DNA from: Candidatus Hydrothermus pacificus
GTDB taxonomy: Bacteria; Hydrothermota; Hydrothermia; Hydrothermales; Hydrothermaceae
Assembly: GCA_002011615.1 (NCBI GenBank)
Contig: MTOH01000002.1
Span: 271,526 to 333,397 of the forward strand
Direction of reading: 5' to 3'
DNA: 61,872 bases
The notes beneath the pieces are model-generated. The model had not been told where the DNA came from. It made no database searches and worked only from the letters and a program-made list of their open reading frames with translations. Position numbers and translations under genes: made by a program. The stretch's first letter is position 1. Each line of letters opens with the position of its first letter. Positions 26,902 through 35,875 of the stretch are shown piece after piece.

Positions 26902-27708
26902 TTAAAAAGCTTTTTTTATCTTCTCTATATCTTCTTTTTCAATCTTAAATTTAAGAGAGTCCAGGTTTTCTTTCAGATGCTCAATCTTTTCTGTTTTAAA
27001 TATTAAAAATATTTTACCGGTTCTTAACAAAAAGTTTAGCACAATCTGGAAAGGTGTTGCTTCATACTTTTTAGCAACTTCCTCAAGAACTTCCCATTTA
27101 TTTGTTCCTCTGGGCGGTTTTTTCTGCCACAGTGGAGAATAACCTGAAATTATAATTTTATTTTTTTCACAAAAAGGTGCGAGCTCCTTTTCAACATGTC
27201 TGAAATTGTCAAGATTATATTCAACCTGATTGTTAACTATTTTAAAAGGTTTAAAAACCTGTATTGCCCTTTCAAGTTCAGATATTTTAAAGTTACTCAC
27301 ACCCGCATATCTTATTTTACCTGTTTCAATCAACTTTGAGAATGCTGAAAAGGTTTCCTCAAGATTTAAAAAGGGTTCATACCAGTGAATTAAATAAAGG
27401 TCTATGTATTCAGTTTTAAGCCTTTTCAAACTCTTTTCACACGCAGATATTGTTCCCTTAAAAGATGCATTGTAAGGTGCAACTTTACTGGTTATAAATA
27501 CCCTGTCCCTTTCAATACCCTGTATTGCCTCTCCAACAACATCCTCTGCAATTCCATATATCTCTGCGGTATCTATATGATTTAAGCCGATTTCTATAGA
27601 ATATCTTATTGTATCTATCATGGATTTCCTGTTTCTTATATCCCATGTTCCGAGACTGAAAACAGGAATTTCTTTTCCTGTATCCGACAGGTTAATTTTT
27701 GGTATCAT
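26902..27708 (-). CDS. Aldo/keto reductase
   Basis: 268-residue NAD(P)H-dependent oxidoreductase of the AKR superfamily (TIM barrel). The catalytic tetrad is complete: D46, Y51, K75 and H108 (DTAEIY, SKVAPY, LIHWYEP). GVSNF and the C-terminal nucleotide-binding region (LLRTGKIFLIFKTEKIEHLKEN) are also seen, although the usual IPGS of that region reads as IFKT. Substrate is unknown. The ATG has no ribosome site and lies only 9 bases after a -10 box, so the mRNA may be leaderless. Confidence 0.9.
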   Translation of the reverse strand: MIPKINLSDTGKEIPVFSLGTWDIRNRKSMIDTIRYSIEIGLNHIDTAEIYGIAEDVVGEAIQGIERDRVFITSKVAPYNASFKGTISACEKSLKRLKTEYIDLYLIHWYEPFLNLEETFSAFSKLIETGKIRYAGVSNFKISELERAIQVFKPFKIVNNQVEYNLDNFRHVEKELAPFCEKNKIIISGYSPLWQKKPPRGTNKWEVLEEVAKKYEATPFQIVLNFLLRTGKIFLIFKTEKIEHLKENLDSLKFKIEKEDIEKIKKAF

Positions 27709-27717
27709 AGATTAAAA

Positions 27718-27747
27718 AGTATAAAACACCGGATAAAGAGTTTTCAA
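27718..27747 (-). promoter_or_regulatory. Promoter of the aldo/keto reductase (leaderless arrangement)
   Basis: Minus strand TTGAAA (27747-27742), 18-base spacer, TATACT (27723-27718). The ATG begins nine bases later (27708), so transcription would start at or within a few bases of the start codon. No Shine-Dalgarno sequence lies between. The -35 box lies about five bases from the edge of insertion-sequence relic 2. Confidence 0.6.
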
Positions 27748-27751
27748 ATTA

Positions 27752-27820
27752 GCGAGTTGTTTCATCAAAAATCTAACCGAAATAAAAAAGTTAGATTTTT
27801 ATATAAGCCTGCAGATTTAA
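27752..27820 (+). mobile_element. MITE-like insertion-sequence relic 2 (two termini only)
   Basis: About 70 bases. The left end, GCGAGTTGTTTCATCAAAAATCTAACCG in outline (27752-27779), matches the left end of relic 3. The right end, GTTAGATTTTTATATAAGCCTGCAG in outline (27790-27814), matches its right end. Everything between is missing. AAAAATCTAAC (27767-27777) and GTTAGATTTTT (27790-27800) form a perfect 11-bp inverted repeat around a 12-base loop. This is either an internal-deletion derivative or a mobilised miniature element. It sits in the 542-base gap between the reductase and the propeller gene. Confidence 0.7.
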
Positions 27821-28000
27821 ATCTTCTGTTTCAAATTTTCTAAAGAACCTGATGTTGAGTTTGAGAACATTCTGAGTATTTCATTAAGCAAATATATTCA
27901 GATTTCAATATATTTACAGTTCTTTTACGACAAAGAGCAGAGTAAGGGAGTGCAGATAAAGGAAAATCTTGCTCTTGGGTTAATTTATAAAATGTTTTGA
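27821..28000 (+). pseudogene. 3' stump of a DUF3078-like outer-membrane protein gene
   Basis: An open stretch of 59 codons directly after relic 2, with a stop just upstream and no start or ribosome site. Its translation has the look of the last strands of a DUF3078-type barrel: KFSKEPDVEFENILSISLSK, then a YLQFFYDKE segment, and the characteristic ending VQIKENLALGLIYKMF. It is most simply the surviving 3' end of a gene whose 5' part was lost at the insertion-sequence junction. The family assignment is from memory of its C-terminal pattern and needs a profile search. Confidence 0.55.
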
Positions 28001-28074
28001 AGTCTAATCCGTATCTTTAATTTAAAAAAAGGCTATAATATATCGGTATCAGTTGCAAAAAATTTTAAACTTTT

Positions 28075-28104
28075 TTGAAAAAAGCAATCTTTTTGCTTTA
28101 TACT
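28075..28104 (+). promoter_or_regulatory. Promoter with inverted-repeat spacer upstream of the propeller protein
   Basis: TTGAAA at 28075-28080 and TATACT at 28099-28104 with an 18-base spacer, about 147 bases before the start codon at 28251. The spacer contains a perfect 7-bp inverted repeat, AAAGCAA (28081-28087) and TTGCTTT (28093-28099), a possible operator. The remaining leader (28105-28250) holds no other feature I can support. Confidence 0.5.
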
Positions 28105-28250
28105 ACTCTATAATGCTATATGAAAAAGGGGTGTTTTGTAGATTCTTTTCTGGGTGGTGGTCGGTCTATGTTTTATGCCACTTTTCTGTAATTTAAAAGT
28201 TCTATAAAATATTCCCTTATTGTATGGCATTTTTTAAAGAAGGAGGTATT

Positions 28251-28874
28251 ATGAATATTAAAGAATATATGATAAGCATGGCGGTGTGTATAATGGCAGG
28301 CACAGGCATTCTAAGAGCAGGCTACTGGACCCATGAGACCGTGGATGCAACCGGAATTGTTGGCTCTTATACCTCCATAGCGCTTGATGCGAATGGAAAT
28401 CCTCATATCAGTTATTGTGACTACACAAACAATGACCTGAAGTATGCCCACAAATCCGGAGGTTCCTGGACTATTGAGACCGTGGATGCAACCGGAGATG
28501 TTGGCTATTCTACCTCAATAGCGCTTGACGCGAATGGGAATCCTCATATCAGTTATTCTGATGACATAAATGCTGACCTCAGGTATGTTACCACAGCCAT
28601 ACGGCTTGAATACCCGAATGGAGGAGAGGTATGGCATCCGGGTGAAACCCAGAATATAAGGTGGTATGGAAAGGGTGAAATAGATATTTACTTTTCATCT
28701 GATGGTTACAATTTCAGATCGCTTGCAGAGAATGTCTCAGGTGGTTCCTATCCTGTGACAGTTCCGGGTGATATAACAGAAAGTGCTGTTATAAAGATTG
28801 TTAGAGACTCTTTTCCCTCAACACAGGATTTATCAGATGGAAGTTTCAGTATAAGACCTGATATTTTCCTGTGA
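28251..28874 (+). CDS. Secreted propeller-repeat protein, upstream copy (probably 3' truncated)
   Basis: About 207 residues from ATG 28251, chosen for the AGAAGGAGG ribosome site directly upstream. The N-terminal signal peptide ends near AGTGILRAG. Two repeats of about 43 residues follow, of the type [25 protein letters not shown]. Next comes an Ig-like (Kre9/KNH-type) module starting [22 protein letters not shown], and then an abrupt stop. The neighbouring paralogue carries a longer version ending in a sorting domain, which this one lacks. Such repeats form beta-propeller-like structures on surface proteins. The function is unknown. Confidence 0.75.
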   Translation: MNIKEYMISMAVCIMAGTGILRAGYWTHETVDATGIVGSYTSIALDANGNPHISYCDYTNNDLKYAHKSGGSWTIETVDATGDVGYSTSIALDANGNPHISYSDDINADLRYVTTAIRLEYPNGGEVWHPGETQNIRWYGKGEIDIYFSSDGYNFRSLAENVSGGSYPVTVPGDITESAVIKIVRDSFPSTQDLSDGSFSIRPDIFL

Positions 28875-30445
28875 GAAATTTTAAAAATCAGACCATTGAT
28901 GCAACCGGAGATGTTGGCGAGTATACCTCCATAGCCCTTGACGCCAGTGGTAATCCCCATATAAGTTATTACTATGCAACAGGTGGTGATCTGAAATATG
29001 CATACAAATCAGGAGGTTCATGGATAACAGAAACTGTTGATGCGGGTGGAGATGTTGGCGAGTATACCTCCATAGCGTTTGATGCCAGTGGTAATCCTCA
29101 TATCAGTTATTATGATGCAACAAATGGCGACCTGAAGTATGCATATAAATCCGGTGGTTCATGGAATATTGAGACCGTTGATGCAACCGGAAATGTAGGA
29201 CTCTATACTTCAATAGCGATTGATACGGATGGAGCCCCTCACATAAGTTATTCTAGGTACAGTTGGCCAAATTACTTTCTAAAATATGCTTATAGATCTG
29301 GTTCTTCCTGGATAGTTGAAAATCTTGACACAACCAAGGCAAATGGTTATTACACTTCAATTGCTCTTGATACAAAAGGCAACCCTCATATAAGCTATTA
29401 CGATCTGGGCCCTGCGGATTTGGAATATGCCTATAAATCAGGCGGTTCCTGGAGTATTGAAACTGCTGAGGCAGGTGGGGATGTTGGCAGGTATACCTCA
29501 ATAGCACTTGATGCAAATAACATTCCTCATATAAGTTATCATGATAACACAAATGGTGACCTGAAATATGCAACAACTGCAATAGATTTAATTTCGCCAT
29601 CAGGTGGTGAAACCTGGAATGTGGGTGCGAATGCGAGTATTTTATGGTCAGGCCCTGCAAGGATTGATGTTTATATGAGTTTACAGGGTGGTGATGAATA
29701 TCAAGTTCTTCTGGAAGATATCTCGGGTGTGTGGGACAACACAAACCAGAGATACAGTTTTTCATTTCAGGTTCCTCATTTTCCAACGAGATTTGCAAAG
29801 TTAAAAATTGTTTATGCTGATTATCCCCCTGATATTCCTGTTAATTTTTCTGTTTCTGATTCCTTTTTCAGGATAAATTCAACAATAACCCTTTTAAGTT
29901 TTAATGCAAAGCCGGGTGATAAAGGAGTTGTTCTTGAATGGAATACAGAACCCTCTGTTCCTGAGATTGCAGGATATAATCTTTATGTAAGTTCAACCGG
30001 TAAGGATTATGTTAAACTCAATCAGGATTTAATAACAGAAACAGAATTTGAGGATACCGCTACAAAGAATGTATTTTCAATTTATAAACTCGGTGCTGTT
30101 AATGGACTGGGAATGGAGTATATAATAGGGGAAACACAATCTCTTTTACCCAATAAACCTCTTTTTGTTTATCCAAATCTTTCAATGGGTAAAGGTATGA
30201 TTATTGTGAGGGTTCCTGATATTTACTCACCCGGAACACCTGTAAAGATTGATGTTTCAGTTTATAATTCATCCGGACAGAGGATAAGAAAAATAGCAGA
30301 AGGGTATTTTAATCCCGGGATATATAAGTTTGATTTTGACGGAAAAACCGATTCAGGAAAAGAAATTCAGGCAGGCACCTATTTTATCCTTTTTAAAGGT
30401 CCGAAAAATTACAGAGAAAAAACAAAATTCACGGTTCTGAAATGA
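28862..30445 (+). pseudogene. Propeller-repeat protein with FlgD/T9SS-like C terminus, lacking its 5' end
   Basis: The frame opens at 28862 and the first possible start is GTG 28871, overlapping the stop of the previous copy. Encoded in order are five repeats of about 43 residues ([19 protein letters not shown] type), an Ig-like module ([20 protein letters not shown]) and a fibronectin-III-like domain (about 340-410 of the product). A C-terminal FlgD/T9SS-like domain follows ([19 protein letters not shown] ... GTYFILFKG). No signal peptide is present although the domain content is extracellular, and the first repeat is incomplete. A deletion fused it to the upstream paralogue. Coupled translation from the GTG remains possible. 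Confidence 0.7.
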
Positions 30446-31707
30446 AAAGCATAATTTTATTTTTTATTCTGCTTTTACCTTTGCCCCTTTATTCAACCCT
30501 TTATCTTGCAACCGAGAAAGGGGAACTTGCCTATTCTGATGATGGTGGAAGAACCTGGCAATGGAGGACCAGTTATATGCCTTCACAGGAAGTCTCGGAC
30601 ATCGCATCTGATACGAGTGGGAATTTATATTTTGTATCTTTAAAAGGCGAGGTTTACAAATCAACGGACTAGGGCAATTCCTGGCAGAACCTTCAAAATC
30701 TTCCTTTAAGTGATGCAAAAGCAATATGGGTTGATAAATTTGATAACATCTATGTTCTCGGTGAGAAGGGAGATTTGTATGTTTATGATGGCAGTTCCTG
30801 GGGTCTGAGTCTCAATGCGGGTTTAAGTGATTTTGTTGATTTAATCCCGACCGTTGGGCTTGGTTTTCTTGCGATTACCGGTTCAGGCGATCTGGTTCTT
30901 ATAAGCGGGGGGAGCGCCTCCCTTATCGGGAATATCGGTCTATCAGGGGTTGTATCATCTGCAAACAAAAACGACACGATTTACATAATAACTGAATACG
31001 GTGATGTTGTAAGGTCGGTTGATGGAACAAAATTCAGTTTAATAGGGACAATTTCCCAGACAGGAATAAACGGTTTATGTGCTGATAAAAATGATACCCT
31101 TTATACAACGAGTATATGGGGTGAGGTGGCAGGAAGTAATGACGGAATAAACTGGGACTGGAAAGGAAGTGCAAATCAGCCTGTTATTGCGGGAATAATA
31201 TCAGACAGTTTGTCAATTCTCGGTGAAGAAGAGGTTTTCTTTACCCTCTCTGTTATGGAGACAGGAATCCTTATAAGATTCACAGGAAGCCATTACTGGG
31301 ACATTTACAGGGCTGAAAAGGGGAAAGAGTTTGAATTTTTAAAGAATATTTCAGGCAGTTATGAATATCTTGATAAGGATGTTGAGCCGGGTAAAACATA
31401 CGGATACAAGATTTTCTCGGATGGAAAATGGTTCGGTCCTGTCTGGATAGAATTTCCGGAGAGATTCAGGGAAAGGATTTTAAGCGTTTATCCGAATATT
31501 TCAGAAGGGAGATTCTATGTTATCTTGAGAATAACAGGGGAGTCATTAAAGAAGATATTTATCTGTGATGAATCCGGCAGAAAAAAGTATATATACAAAG
31601 GGTTTTTATATCCCGGGACTTACAAAATTAAATTTGAACTTAAAAGAAAAGCGGGAATATATTTTATAATTTTTGGAGGAGACAGGGAAAAAATAGTAAT
31701 AAGATAA
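30442..31707 (+). pseudogene. Secreted BNR-type protein interrupted by an in-frame amber codon
   Basis: Apart from one TAG (30670-30672, codon 77) the frame is open for 421 codons. The signal peptide is [18 protein letters not shown]. Sialidase-type (BNR) repeats follow, one reading SDDGGRTW and the broken one STD*GNSW. Further repeats (SVDGTKF, SNDGINWDW), a fibronectin-like domain and a C-terminal FlgD-like sorting domain (VYPNISEGRFYVILRITG onward) end the product. The stop sits where Gly, Trp or similar is expected; TGG to TAG is a single change. ATG overlaps the preceding stop. Either a recent nonsense mutation or read-through. Confidence 0.8.
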
Positions 31708-31757
31708 TCTTGTCCATGTCATTAATTTCGTTTATGTGTTAGAAGATAGTGAATGGA

Positions 31758-31785
31758 TGAGATTTTTGAGAAAAGGGAAATCTCA
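31758..31785. terminator. Possible bidirectional terminator hairpin
   Basis: Perfect 8-bp inverted repeat TGAGATTT (31758-31765) and AAATCTCA (31778-31785) with a 12-base loop, in the 127-base gap between convergent genes. No clean T-run follows directly, so this is tentative. Confidence 0.3.
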
Positions 31786-31834
31786 GGAAACCTTTGCTTT
31801 TTGTTTCACTCTGTTTTTATTCGCCTTTCAAAAT

Positions 31835-32431
31835 CTAAAACAATTCTTTCATCATTCTGTAGAAATGTAGAATTTCCTTCTTATGGATAAATATTGAGAA
31901 TTCATTTATTATCTTATAATGGAGTTTTTTATAAAAGTTAATTGCATTCACATTTTCTTTTTCAACATCCAGAACCATCTTTTTTGCGTCGCACACTTTT
32001 GCCTGATTCTCTGCTTTCAACATTAATCTTCTTCCTATGCCTTTTCCCCTGTAGTCCCTGTATACTGCTATATTACTGATATAATACTCGTACTCCTTTA
32101 ATTGTCCCACCGTGGAAAAAAATCTCATCCATACGGGCAGTTTAAAAATGGTTTTTATACCCAATCTGGTAATAAGTAAAAATCCAGTTTTTAAATTTTC
32201 TTCTTTCTTAGTTTTCCAATCGTATGATAAAATCATACCTGCTTTTTCTCCTTCAATTTCTGCAAAATGTACATGTTTAAAACTGAAAAGATTAGAAGGA
32301 TGGGAAAATAAATCCTGTAATATCCGAGTTATTTCTTTTCCAAAAAGAGCCGGAAAAAAAGGAGCAGATATTAATATCAGCTCACTGAATTCTTTTTTAT
32401 CTTTCGGTACAGCTTCCCTGATTTTTACCAT
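31835..32431 (-). CDS. GNAT family N-acetyltransferase
   Basis: 198 residues with the acetyl-CoA binding motif A: ISNIAVYRDYRGKGIGRRLMLKAE (V-x-x-x-x-R-G-x-G-I-G-R at about 121-137), then LDVEKENVNAINFYKKLHY, typical of RimI-like GNATs. The N-terminal segment FFPALFGKEITRILQDLF is seen in GNATs annotated near lipid or hopanoid genes. Substrate is unknown. It lies 39 bases behind the MMPL exporter on the same strand and may belong to that operon. The gap is a run of imperfect GGTTAA repeats. Confidence 0.82.
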   Translation of the reverse strand: MVKIREAVPKDKKEFSELILISAPFFPALFGKEITRILQDLFSHPSNLFSFKHVHFAEIEGEKAGMILSYDWKTKKEENLKTGFLLITRLGIKTIFKLPVWMRFFSTVGQLKEYEYYISNIAVYRDYRGKGIGRRLMLKAENQAKVCDAKKMVLDVEKENVNAINFYKKLHYKIINEFSIFIHKKEILHFYRMMKELF

Positions 32432-32436
32432 TTCTA

Positions 32437-32467
32437 ACCCCTTAACCTTAACCTCAACCTTAATCCC
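32437..32467. repeat. Imperfect hexanucleotide repeat (GGTTAA-type)
   Basis: On the minus strand the short gap between the MMPL stop and the GNAT start reads as successive AAGGTT/GAGGTT/AAGGTT/AAGGGG units. It is G-rich near the GNAT start and may double as a ribosome-binding region. Otherwise it looks like slippage-prone simple sequence. Confidence 0.5.
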
Positions 32468-32470
32468 ACC

Positions 32471-35230
32471 TTACCTTTTCCTCAAAAACTTCGGTTTTAT
32501 CAGGAATACAAGCACCGGAAGGAAAAGGAGTGCAGAAAGAGAAGAGATTAGCATTGCTATGAATGTCATGAGCCCGAATCTTTTTATGGGTATGAGATTA
32601 CCGAAAATCAAAACCAGAAATCCGAGCCCGACCGATAGAGCATTTATTAAAACCGCTCTTCCTGTGGTTTTAAAAAGCATTTCAAATGCCTCTTCGTAAT
32701 TATTATCTTTTATCTCTTTTTTTAATCTTGACAGGACATGTATGGTGTAATCTATTCCTATGCCTATTACAATAGGAGCAATCATCACGGTAACCGTATC
32801 AAGCGGGATTTTTAAAAATCCGAGAAGACCGAAGTACAGGAGAATTGTAAAGGCAATGGGTATAATGGAGATAAGACCGCCTACCCCCGACCTCCATTCA
32901 ATTGATACAAGGACGAAGACAAGAGCCATAACCATGAAAAGGCTCTGAAACTGGCTTTTCAAAAGATTTTCATCAAGTCTTGTGTATATAAGAGGTAATC
33001 CTGAATGATAGAATTTCAATTTTACAAACTCTCCCTTTTTTAATTCTCTTTTATAGGGCAAAATCCATCTGTCTCCTGTGAATTCGTAGATGTAATCTTC
33101 AATACCTTCGGGCAAACCTTTTTTGAAATTTCTTATAGAATTTTTAACAAATCCTTCCCTTTTTGCCTCTTTTAAAATCTCTTTTACATCAGCACAGGTT
33201 GCCTCTATGTCCTCTTTATCATAATTTTTGAAATATTTTTCTAAAACCCTCTGAATGTCTTTTCCTTTTAAAATTTCCCTGATAATTCTTTCTCTCTTTT
33301 TAACATCTTCTATTTTTATAAAAGCCTCATCACTTTTAAAATATCCGTCAAGTTTTTCAAAGGCTATTTTTTTTGACAGATTTTCAAATTTTTTATTCTG
33401 TGAAAAAGAGTAGAGGAGTTTATAAATCCCTGATGTATCTTTTAAATCAAATACTTCACATATAATACGGGCATAGAACTTCACATATTCTTTGAATATC
33501 TTTTTCCTTTCAGCGGGATTTAATTCCCTGGAATCAACAATCAGGTAAGTAGTATCCAGTTTGTTTAAAATTTTTTCAATTTCTTGGGCAACTTCTCTGT
33601 TAGTCTTTGTTTTGCCTATTCCTGAAACCGCCTGTATAACAGCCTTTTTACCGTCTTTTGTTATCATCATATCAATCTGGGGCTGTCCTTCAAGTAGAAA
33701 ATATAGATTATCTATTTTTTCCTTTGACTCGGGTATTGAATTGTAATCCGTGAGAAGTTCGTTCATTTCTGCAATGAGGTCTGCAATGGACTGGGGATGA
33801 TTTATGTGAGGATTTTTTTCAAGGAGTTTTTCTACATATCTCATTATTTTTAAAACAAGAGGGTTTTTAATATCATCTGTCTCAAAAACTATATAGGAAG
33901 GACTGCTACCTCCAAATTTTTCTTTAACAAGTTCAGCATAAATCCTTACAGGGTTATTCCAGGGGAAATAGGAGAGCATGTCCACTTCTCTTGTTATCTT
34001 TAAAATCCCAAGAATACTCGTGATAGTGAGAATTAAACAAATTTTAATTACAAAATCCCTGCCTTTTTTTATGATTTTTGAAAATTTAACCATCATGGCT
34101 TCGGGCGGGAAGTCAAGTTCATATTTTTTGGAAGGACCGGTTTTTATAAAGGATAGAATTACAGGAATCAGGGTAAGGGTTAAAATCAGGGCGAATATAA
34201 CTCCTATGGAGGAAAATATTCCGAATTTCTTTATTACATCAAGTTGTGTAAATATCAATGATAAAAATCCGAAAAATGTTGTTATCCCTGCCATAAATAT
34301 TGGAACCCATATTTGATTCACAGTTTCTTTTATGTTTTTCTCTTTTTCTCCTTCCCTGAATTCCCTGTATTTGTTTAAAAGGTGGATGCCATAAGCAGAA
34401 CCCACAACCAGCAGAACAACAGGAAGTATGTTTGAGACTATGGAAAGAGGCACATTGAGATAACCCATAAGACCGAGCGTCCAGATGATGGAGATTAAAA
34501 CCACTGTGAGGGGCAAAAGAACTCCCTGCAGGTTTCTGAAACCGGAGAACAAAATAAGGGCGAGAACAATCCCTGCAAATGGTATTAATTTTATGACTTC
34601 CCTGCTTATGGTTTCATTGACAAATATCACAATGAAAGGAAAACCGCTGTAATAGACTTTAAAATCTCCCTTTTTTTTCTCCGTAATTTCTCTTATTTTT
34701 AATGCGGTTTTCTCCCTTTCCTTTTCCTTTGAAAATCTTATTATTATTGAAGCATATTTCCCATCCTCTGAAACTATTACACCCTTTAACCTCTTTTTTG
34801 ACATCACATAATTTTTTAAACTGTCATATTCTTCTTTTGTCTCTGGAATGTATCCTGCAGGAAGAAGTTTTCCGACCTCTATTCCTCCTTCTATTTTTTT
34901 AATGTCCATGATATCTGTGATGCTTATTACATTTGAAACTCCTTCAATCTTTTTGTACTCCTCTGTGAGTTCGTGAATTTTTCTGAAAGTTTTCTTATTA
35001 AAAACATCAGGGTTTCCTTTTAAAATGACCATTCCGAGCATGTTGCCTTCAAATTCATCACCTATTTTATCAAAGAGTTTTACATAGGGGTCCTGAGGTG
35101 GAAGTGCCTTTAAGACATCACCCTGAATTTGAAGTTTTAATGTTCCTGATGCAAAAAATAGAGTAAGTAGAACAATGAAAATTATATAAAAAACCCTGAT
35201 TCTGAGTAAAAAATCTATAATTTTTTTCAA
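32471..35230 (-). CDS. RND superfamily exporter, MMPL/SSD type
   Basis: 919 residues in two homologous halves, each with one transmembrane helix, a large periplasmic loop and five more helices (12 in total). Halves begin near IDFLLRIRVFYIIFIVLL and LLKSQFQSLFMVMALVFV. Hallmarks are VVLLVVGSAYGIHLLNKYRE and VIGIGIDYTIHVLSRLKKE, the conserved G-x-x-x-D/Y-type motifs of MMPL and HpnN-like exporters, and PIKRFGLMTFIAMLISSLSALLFLPVL. A long charged insertion occupies the first loop. It follows LolA-like, barrel and PhaR-like genes with 2-8-base gaps, suggesting transport of a lipid or hydrophobic compound to the outer membrane. Confidence 0.88.
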   Translation of the reverse strand: MKKIIDFLLRIRVFYIIFIVLLTLFFASGTLKLQIQGDVLKALPPQDPYVKLFDKIGDEFEGNMLGMVILKGNPDVFNKKTFRKIHELTEEYKKIEGVSNVISITDIMDIKKIEGGIEVGKLLPAGYIPETKEEYDSLKNYVMSKKRLKGVIVSEDGKYASIIIRFSKEKEREKTALKIREITEKKKGDFKVYYSGFPFIVIFVNETISREVIKLIPFAGIVLALILFSGFRNLQGVLLPLTVVLISIIWTLGLMGYLNVPLSIVSNILPVVLLVVGSAYGIHLLNKYREFREGEKEKNIKETVNQIWVPIFMAGITTFFGFLSLIFTQLDVIKKFGIFSSIGVIFALILTLTLIPVILSFIKTGPSKKYELDFPPEAMMVKFSKIIKKGRDFVIKICLILTITSILGILKITREVDMLSYFPWNNPVRIYAELVKEKFGGSSPSYIVFETDDIKNPLVLKIMRYVEKLLEKNPHINHPQSIADLIAEMNELLTDYNSIPESKEKIDNLYFLLEGQPQIDMMITKDGKKAVIQAVSGIGKTKTNREVAQEIEKILNKLDTTYLIVDSRELNPAERKKIFKEYVKFYARIICEVFDLKDTSGIYKLLYSFSQNKKFENLSKKIAFEKLDGYFKSDEAFIKIEDVKKRERIIREILKGKDIQRVLEKYFKNYDKEDIEATCADVKEILKEAKREGFVKNSIRNFKKGLPEGIEDYIYEFTGDRWILPYKRELKKGEFVKLKFYHSGLPLIYTRLDENLLKSQFQSLFMVMALVFVLVSIEWRSGVGGLISIIPIAFTILLYFGLLGFLKIPLDTVTVMIAPIVIGIGIDYTIHVLSRLKKEIKDNNYEEAFEMLFKTTGRAVLINALSVGLGFLVLIFGNLIPIKRFGLMTFIAMLISSLSALLFLPVLVFLIKPKFLRKR

Positions 35231-35232
35231 TT

Positions 35233-35874
35233 TTATTTAATCTTTTTAAGAATCTTTTTGAGGTCCTGTTTTATTTCCTTTAAATCTTCTTTGATTTCAT
35301 CCATTTCCTTTATCTTTTTTTCAGAAACCCCGATTTCCGAAAGAATATCCCTTATGTTGTTTTTCATCTGCTCTTCCAGTTCTTTCTTTGATGTTACTCC
35401 TATTTTTTTAAGGGCTTCATCAAGAACAGTTTTTATCTTTTCCTCGAGAAATTTCTCTCTTTCCCTTGCCGTTTCAATAAGCATATTTTTCAGTTCTTCT
35501 CCTTCTTTTTCGGTTATCTTTTTTCTGTCTATCAGATTTCTTACGATTTCTTTTGCTTTTTTCTCTGTAAGGGAGATGGCATCAATTGATGCAAGAAGCG
35601 AATTTTTTATAAATTCAACAACCGTTGACTTGCCCGATTTTATAAGTTCCCTTAAAATATAAGGGGCTGATGAAAATTCCTTTCTGTCCTTGACAATTTC
35701 CATCAGTATCTGAACAAGGGTTAAATCGATGATATCCTCTCCTGTTTCATTGTCAATAACCTGAAAGTCAATCCCATCTTTTATGTAATTTGCAAGTTCT
35801 GAAAGGGTTATCATCCTGGAAGCCTCTGTGTCGTATAACTTCCTGTTGGAATATTTTTTAATTAATCTTTTCAT
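35233..35874 (-). CDS. PhaR-type DNA-binding domain protein with phasin-like helical tail
   Basis: 213 residues. Residues 3-60 match the polyhydroxyalkanoate accumulation-regulator DNA-binding domain: IKKYSNRKLYDTEASRMITL, then VIDNETGEDIIDLTLVQIL. The remainder is a long amphipathic, charged coiled coil (85-213) like phasins or polar-granule proteins. PhaR proteins bind PHA granules and DNA to control phasins, yet no PHA synthase is in this window. It is encoded between an outer-membrane barrel and an MMPL exporter with 1-2-base spacing, so it may regulate or couple that export operon. Confidence 0.85.
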   Translation of the reverse strand: MKRLIKKYSNRKLYDTEASRMITLSELANYIKDGIDFQVIDNETGEDIIDLTLVQILMEIVKDRKEFSSAPYILRELIKSGKSTVVEFIKNSLLASIDAISLTEKKAKEIVRNLIDRKKITEKEGEELKNMLIETAREREKFLEEKIKTVLDEALKKIGVTSKKELEEQMKNNIRDILSEIGVSEKKIKEMDEIKEDLKEIKQDLKKILKKIK

Positions 35875-35875
35875 T

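Noticed and set aside
28330-29560. Regularly spaced repeats considered as a CRISPR array
   Set aside because: The roughly 130-base units are coding repeats of a propeller protein that vary at synonymous sites; no short identical repeats with unique spacers, and no cas genes.
29253-29798. Long minus-strand open frame (181 codons) opposite the propeller repeats
   Set aside because: It is the antisense shadow of a repetitive gene, with composition dictated by the repeats, no ribosome site and no family features.
32112-32699. Plus-strand open frame of 195 codons across the GNAT/MMPL boundary
   Set aside because: It overlaps two well-supported minus-strand genes and has no coding character of its own.
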